Part shown: piece after piece, positions 60,710-64,000 of the stretch
Numbering within the stretch: position 1 is the first letter of the stretch
How the letters are laid out: every line of letters starts with the position of its first letter
From: Streptomyces liliiviolaceus
GTDB lineage: Bacteria > Actinomycetota > Actinomycetes > Streptomycetales > Streptomycetaceae
Direction of reading: 5' to 3'
Assembly: GCF_018070025.1 (NCBI RefSeq)
Contig: NZ_JAGPYQ010000001.1
Span: 5,704,001-5,768,000, forward strand
DNA: 64,000 bases
Position numbers and translations under genes: made by a program
Notes under the pieces: model-generated
The model's database searches: none
What the model saw: the letters and a program-made list of their open reading frames with translations, nothing else
Told to the model about the DNA's origin: nothing

Positions 60710-62161
60710 TCAGGTCACCGGGATCGCCACGTACTGGTAGTCCAGGAATTCGTCGATGCCCACTCTGCCGCCCTCACGGCCCAGGCCGGACTGCTTGACG
60801 CCGCCGAAGGGGGCCGCCGGGTTGGAGACGAGGCCGGTGTTGAGGCCGACCATGCCTGCCTCAAGGCGTTCGCTGACGCGCAGGGCGCGGTCCAGGCCCT
60901 CGGTGAAGACGTAACCGACCAGCCCCCAGGGCGTGTCGTTGGCCCGGCGGACCACCTCGTCCTCGTCGTCGAAGGTGAGGATCGCGGCCACCGGGCCGAA
61001 GATCTCCGCGTCCATCAGCCGGCTGCCGGTGTCGACGTCGGCGAGCACGGTCGGCGGGTAGAAGCACCCCGGTCCCGCGGGAGTACGGCCGCCGACGAGC
61101 ACCCGGGCGCCGCGTTCCACCGCGTCCGCGACCAGGTCCTCCACCTTGGCGCGGCCCTTCGCGTCGATCAGCGGGCCCACGTCGACTCCCGCGCGCGTGC
61201 CCGGGCCCACGACGAGCGCCCCCATCCGCCGGGCGAGCCGCTCGCCGAACTCCTCCGCCACCGACCGGTGCACGAAGAAGCGGTTGGCGGCGGTGCACGC
61301 CTCCCCCATGTTGCGCATCTTGGCGGTCATCGCGCCGTCCACCGCTTTGTCGAGGTCCGCGTCACCGAACACGATGAAGGGCGCGTTGCCGCCCAACTCC
61401 ATCGAGGTGCGTACGACAGCGTCCGCGCACTGCGCCAGCAGCAGCCGCCCGACCTGCGTGGAGCCGGTGAAGGACAGTTTGCGGATGCGCCCGCCGCGCA
61501 GCAGCGGCTCGCAGACCTCGCCGGCGCGCGAGGTGGTGACGACGTTCAGGACGCCGTCCGGCAGCCCGGCCTCCTGGAGGATCGCGGCCAGGGCGAGGCT
61601 GGACAGCGGCGTCTGCGGAGCCGGTTTGAGCACCATCGTGCAGCCGGCCGCGATCGCCGGGCCGATCTTGCGGGCGCCCATGGCCAGCGGGAAGTTCCAC
61701 GGGGTGATCAGCAGACAGGGGCCGACCGGGCGGCGGGAGAGCAGCATGCGGTGCCGCCCGTCGGGCAGGACGCCGTGTCCTCCGTCGACGCGTACGGCCT
61801 CCTCGGAGAACCAGCGGAAGAACTCGGCGGCGTACGCCACCTCTCCCCTGGCCTCGGCGAGCGGCTTGCCCATCTCGGACGTCATCAGGTGGGCGAGTTC
61901 GTCGGTCCGTTGGAGGACGATTTCGTGGGCGCGGCGCAGGATCTCGCTGCGGGCCCGGGGTGCGGTACGGGCCCATGCCTCCTGGGCCCGTACGGCGGCG
62001 TCCTCCGCGAGCCTGGCCTCCTTGAGGCCTCCGTCGGCGACATGGCAGAGGATCTCGCCGGTCGCGGGGTCGTCGACGGGCAGGGTGGCGCCGTCCGCGG
62101 CATCCACCCAGGCGCCACCGATGAACAACCGGGTCGGGGTGTCGGTCGGGGTATCGGTCAT
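60710..62161 (-). CDS. gabD: NAD(P)-dependent succinate-semialdehyde dehydrogenase
   Basis: 483-residue aldehyde dehydrogenase. Features in order: LLITPWNFPLAMGARKIGPAIAAG (cofactor region), KLSFTGSTQVG, catalytic glutamate in MELGGNAPFIVF, catalytic cysteine in MGEACTAANRFFV and EIFGPVAAILTF. The set and length match GabD-type succinate-semialdehyde dehydrogenases. It completes GABA breakdown by oxidising succinate semialdehyde to succinate. ATG 62161 with AGGAG upstream is used rather than the frame to 62215. It lies 123 bp downstream of the aminotransferase that makes its substrate. Confidence 0.9.
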   Translation of the reverse strand: MTDTPTDTPTRLFIGGAWVDAADGATLPVDDPATGEILCHVADGGLKEARLAEDAAVRAQEAWARTAPRARSEILRRAHEIVLQRTDELAHLMTSEMGKPLAEARGEVAYAAEFFRWFSEEAVRVDGGHGVLPDGRHRMLLSRRPVGPCLLITPWNFPLAMGARKIGPAIAAGCTMVLKPAPQTPLSSLALAAILQEAGLPDGVLNVVTTSRAGEVCEPLLRGGRIRKLSFTGSTQVGRLLLAQCADAVVRTSMELGGNAPFIVFGDADLDKAVDGAMTAKMRNMGEACTAANRFFVHRSVAEEFGERLARRMGALVVGPGTRAGVDVGPLIDAKGRAKVEDLVADAVERGARVLVGGRTPAGPGCFYPPTVLADVDTGSRLMDAEIFGPVAAILTFDDEDEVVRRANDTPWGLVGYVFTEGLDRALRVSERLEAGMVGLNTGLVSNPAAPFGGVKQSGLGREGGRVGIDEFLDYQYVAIPVT

Positions 62162-62207
62162 GGTGTCGCTCCTGAGTCGATCGGCGGCGGGGCGGCTGCA
62201 CACGGGC

Positions 62208-62264
62208 GGAGGCACGGGCCGGGGCCGGAGGCACGGGCCGGGGCCGGAGGCACGGGCCGGGGCC
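62208..62264. repeat. Three tandem 19-bp repeats between gabT and gabD
   Basis: GGAGGCACGGGCCGGGGCC is repeated three times exactly in the 123-bp intergenic space. Each copy holds a GGCCCCGGCC-type self-complementary core on the opposite strand. The array could weaken read-through from gabT to gabD or simply be slippage. Confidence 0.9.
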
Positions 62265-62284
62265 GGTCCTTCAGTGGCGTCGGT

Positions 62285-63544
62285 CTAGGCCCGTGATGTT
62301 CCGGCCTCCACCGCCGCCGCCCACGCCTCAAGGCCCGCGTCCACCGCCGTCTCGTCGATCACCAGCGCCGGGATCATACGGACGACCTGGTTCCAGGCGC
62401 CGCACAGCAGCAGGAGCAGACCCTCGCCGACGGCGGCCCGCTGTACACGGGAGGCGGTCTCGGGGTCGGGGCCGCCGTCCGCGTCGACGAACTCGCTGCC
62501 CAGCATCAGCCCGAGGCCGCGTACGTCGCCGATGGCGGGTGTCCGGTCGGCCACCGCCTCCAGGCCCTGGCGCAGCCGTGCCCCCATCGCCTCGGCGTTC
62601 TCGACCAGCTTCTCGTCGCGTACGACGTCGAGGGTCGCGCAGGCCGCGGCGCACGCCACCGCGTTGGCGCCGTAGGTACCGCCCTGCGAGCCGGGCCAGG
62701 CCCTGGCCATCAGCTCCTCGGGGGCCGCGATGCCGGACAACGGGAATCCGCTGGCCAGCCCCTTGGCGGTGACCAGGATGTCGGGGGTGACGCCGAAGTG
62801 GTCGTGCCCCCAGAACCGGCCGGTGCGGCCCACCCCGGTCTGCACCTCGTCCAGGATCAGCAGGAAACCGTGCCGGTCGGCGCGTTCCCGCAGCCCTTCC
62901 ATGAAGGCGCGGGTCGCGGGCACGTAACCGCCCTCGCCGAGCACCGGTTCGACGATGACGGCGGCCGTGTCGGCGGGCGAGGAGATCGTCTGGAGCGTGT
63001 AGTCCAGTTCCCGGAGTGCGAAGCGGGTGGCGGTCTCCTCGTCCCAGCCGTACCGGTAGGCCGTCGGGAACGGGGTGACGACCACGCCGCTCATCAGCGG
63101 GGAGAACCCGGAGCGGAAGCGGGTGCCGGACGTCGTCATCGCGGCGGCGGCCACGGTCCGGCCGTGGAATCCGCCGTGGCAGACCAGCACGTTCGGGCGG
63201 CCGGTGGCCTGCCGGGCCAGCCGCAGCGCGGCCTCCACCGCCTCGCTCCCGGAGTTGGTGAAGAAGAGGCTGTCGAGACCGGCGGGCAGCACCTCGCCGA
63301 GCCTGTCGACGAGCCTGCGCAGCGGCGGGTGCATGACCGTCGTGTACTGGCCGTGGATCAGGGTGCCCACCTGCTCCTGGGCGGCTTCGACCACCCTCGG
63401 GTGGCAGTGTCCGGTGCTGGTGACGCCGATGCCCGCGGTGAAGTCCAGATAGCGGCGGCCGTCCTCGTCGAAGAGGTGGACGCCCTCGCCCCGGACGGCC
63501 ACCACGGGGGTGGCCTGGCGAAGGTGCGGCGACAGTGCGGTCAT
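62285..63544 (-). CDS. gabT: Class III aminotransferase, probable 4-aminobutyrate transaminase
   Basis: 419-residue PLP enzyme. FTNSGSEAVEAALRLAR, GGFHGRTVAAAAMT, EPVLGEGGYVPA and ILDEVQTGVGRTGRFW are class III aminotransferase motifs. The PLP lysine is in ILVTAKGLASGFPL, and GTYGANAVACAA follows. Pairing with gabD and length support GABA:2-oxoglutarate transamination, although ornithine or other omega-amines remain possible. ATG 63544 follows GGGAG. It is first in the gabT-gabD unit and divergent from a PucR regulator, the usual control arrangement for GABA catabolism in actinobacteria. Confidence 0.87.
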   Translation of the reverse strand: MTALSPHLRQATPVVAVRGEGVHLFDEDGRRYLDFTAGIGVTSTGHCHPRVVEAAQEQVGTLIHGQYTTVMHPPLRRLVDRLGEVLPAGLDSLFFTNSGSEAVEAALRLARQATGRPNVLVCHGGFHGRTVAAAAMTTSGTRFRSGFSPLMSGVVVTPFPTAYRYGWDEETATRFALRELDYTLQTISSPADTAAVIVEPVLGEGGYVPATRAFMEGLRERADRHGFLLILDEVQTGVGRTGRFWGHDHFGVTPDILVTAKGLASGFPLSGIAAPEELMARAWPGSQGGTYGANAVACAAACATLDVVRDEKLVENAEAMGARLRQGLEAVADRTPAIGDVRGLGLMLGSEFVDADGGPDPETASRVQRAAVGEGLLLLLCGAWNQVVRMIPALVIDETAVDAGLEAWAAAVEAGTSRA

Positions 63545-63654
63545 GTGCGTCTCCCGGCCGTGCGTCGTCGTCTGCTCCCGAAGGGCGAGCATCTCGACCG
63601 GGGCGGCGGGCGGCAATGCGTGAACTGTCCGGCACGGCGGCGGGGTCCGGACGT

Positions 63655-63691
63655 TGTGTCAACCGTGCGCAGGTCAGCCACGCTTGTCACA
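63655..63691. promoter_or_regulatory. Imperfect long inverted repeat, PucR operator candidate
   Basis: TGTGTCAACCGTG (63655-63667) and CACGCTTGTCACA (63679-63691) are complementary at 11 of 13 positions around an 11-bp centre. The site is 26 bp before the PucR gene and 111 bp before gabT, placed for control of both. Confidence 0.55.
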
Positions 63692-63716
63692 GGGCCGGGG
63701 CGGGCAGGCACGCACC

Positions 63717-64000
63717 ATGAGCGAGTACGCCGAAACGCCCCGGACGTCCTTGGCCGACGGGCCGCCGGGCACGGCTCCCGCGGGCCGCGCGCTCACCGTC
63801 GCCGACGTCCTGGCCCTGCCCGTCCTGGCCGCGGGCAGGCCGGAGGTCGTCGCCGGGGCGACCCGCCTCGACCGGCCGGTCCGCTGGGTCCACATCACCG
63901 AACTCACCGACCCCGCCTCCTTCCTCAAGGGCGGCGAACTCGTCCTGACCACCGGTATGCCGCTGCCCGAGGACCCGGCGGGTGTACGCCGATATGTCGA
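63717..64000 (+). CDS. PucR family regulator, 5' part (cut by window end)
   Basis: The first 94 codons of a PucR-type regulator. After a 24-residue Pro/Ala leader comes the PucR N-terminal domain: LTVADVLALPVLAAGRPEVV, RPVRWVHITELTDPASFLKGGELVLTTGMPLPED. This domain senses purine- or amine-like metabolites, and the helix-turn-helix lies at the missing C terminus. It is divergent from gabT-gabD and presumably activates them in response to GABA or its products (established pattern for the family, inferred here). Confidence 0.85.
   Translation, partial: MSEYAETPRTSLADGPPGTAPAGRALTVADVLALPVLAAGRPEVVAGATRLDRPVRWVHITELTDPASFLKGGELVLTTGMPLPEDPAGVRRYV

Overview
The window reads as chromosomal DNA of a Streptomyces or a very close actinomycete. 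It is very GC-rich, with strong third-position GC bias in every real gene. GTG starts, 4-bp start/stop overlaps and leaderless starts are frequent, only one in-frame TTA codon was noticed, and the families are typical of the genus (SAV_915-like, SCO4225-like, DUF6069, DUF5990, molbindins). I see no tRNA, rRNA, CRISPR array, transposase or prophage gene.

Layout. 0-5.5 kb: a minus-strand sugar ABC importer (binding lipoprotein, two permeases) behind a class V PLP enzyme, with a divergent GntR/FCD regulator. 5.7-13 kb: a LysR regulator divergent from a six-gene plus-strand aromatic ring-cleavage operon (two FAH-family enzymes, a cyclase, an FAD monooxygenase, an ACMSD-like amidohydrolase, an extradiol dioxygenase). 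13-20 kb: a DUF6069 membrane protein, a Tat-exported FAD dehydrogenase, a divergent PucR/CdaR-type regulator carrying the TTA (bldA) codon, and an SDR / SRPBCC / FAD oxidoreductase operon. 20.4-21.8 kb: a secreted GH43-type arabinan hydrolase.

21.8-30.2 kb is molybdenum-themed: an HTH-molbindin, NAD-formate dehydrogenase with its LysR regulator, a Moco-binding domain protein coupled to an amidotransferase-methyltransferase fusion, modABC and a tandem molbindin. 30-44 kb holds lysA, a large secreted alpha-L-rhamnosidase with a clear promoter and paired operators, an AI-2E-family membrane protein, a TetR/quinone oxidoreductase pair, an M23 peptidase with a short leader ORF, and leaderless argG under an ARG-box-like promoter.

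45-48 kb: an AlkZ-like glycosylase and a DinB protein divergent from a WYL regulator. 47.9-56.4 kb: a dense cluster that looks functionally linked. It has a sugar-nucleotide epimerase, a two-component system, a GT2 glycosyltransferase, a DUF2064 transferase, a methyltransferase, a small membrane protein, a cytochrome b/molybdopterin oxidoreductase and a polytopic glycosyltransferase-like protein. This is the best candidate for a poorly described system, probably making or modifying a lipid-linked envelope glycan. 56.5-64 kb: a STAS protein, a MerR/methyltransferase pair with a SoxR-box-like operator, an FG-GAP lipoprotein, a DUF5990 protein, and gabT-gabD with a divergent PucR regulator cut by the window end.

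A dispersed element built on GTTCCCCGCGCCCCT recurs at about eight intergenic places, mostly near gene ends. All functions are inferred from sequence features read by eye; no database search was run.
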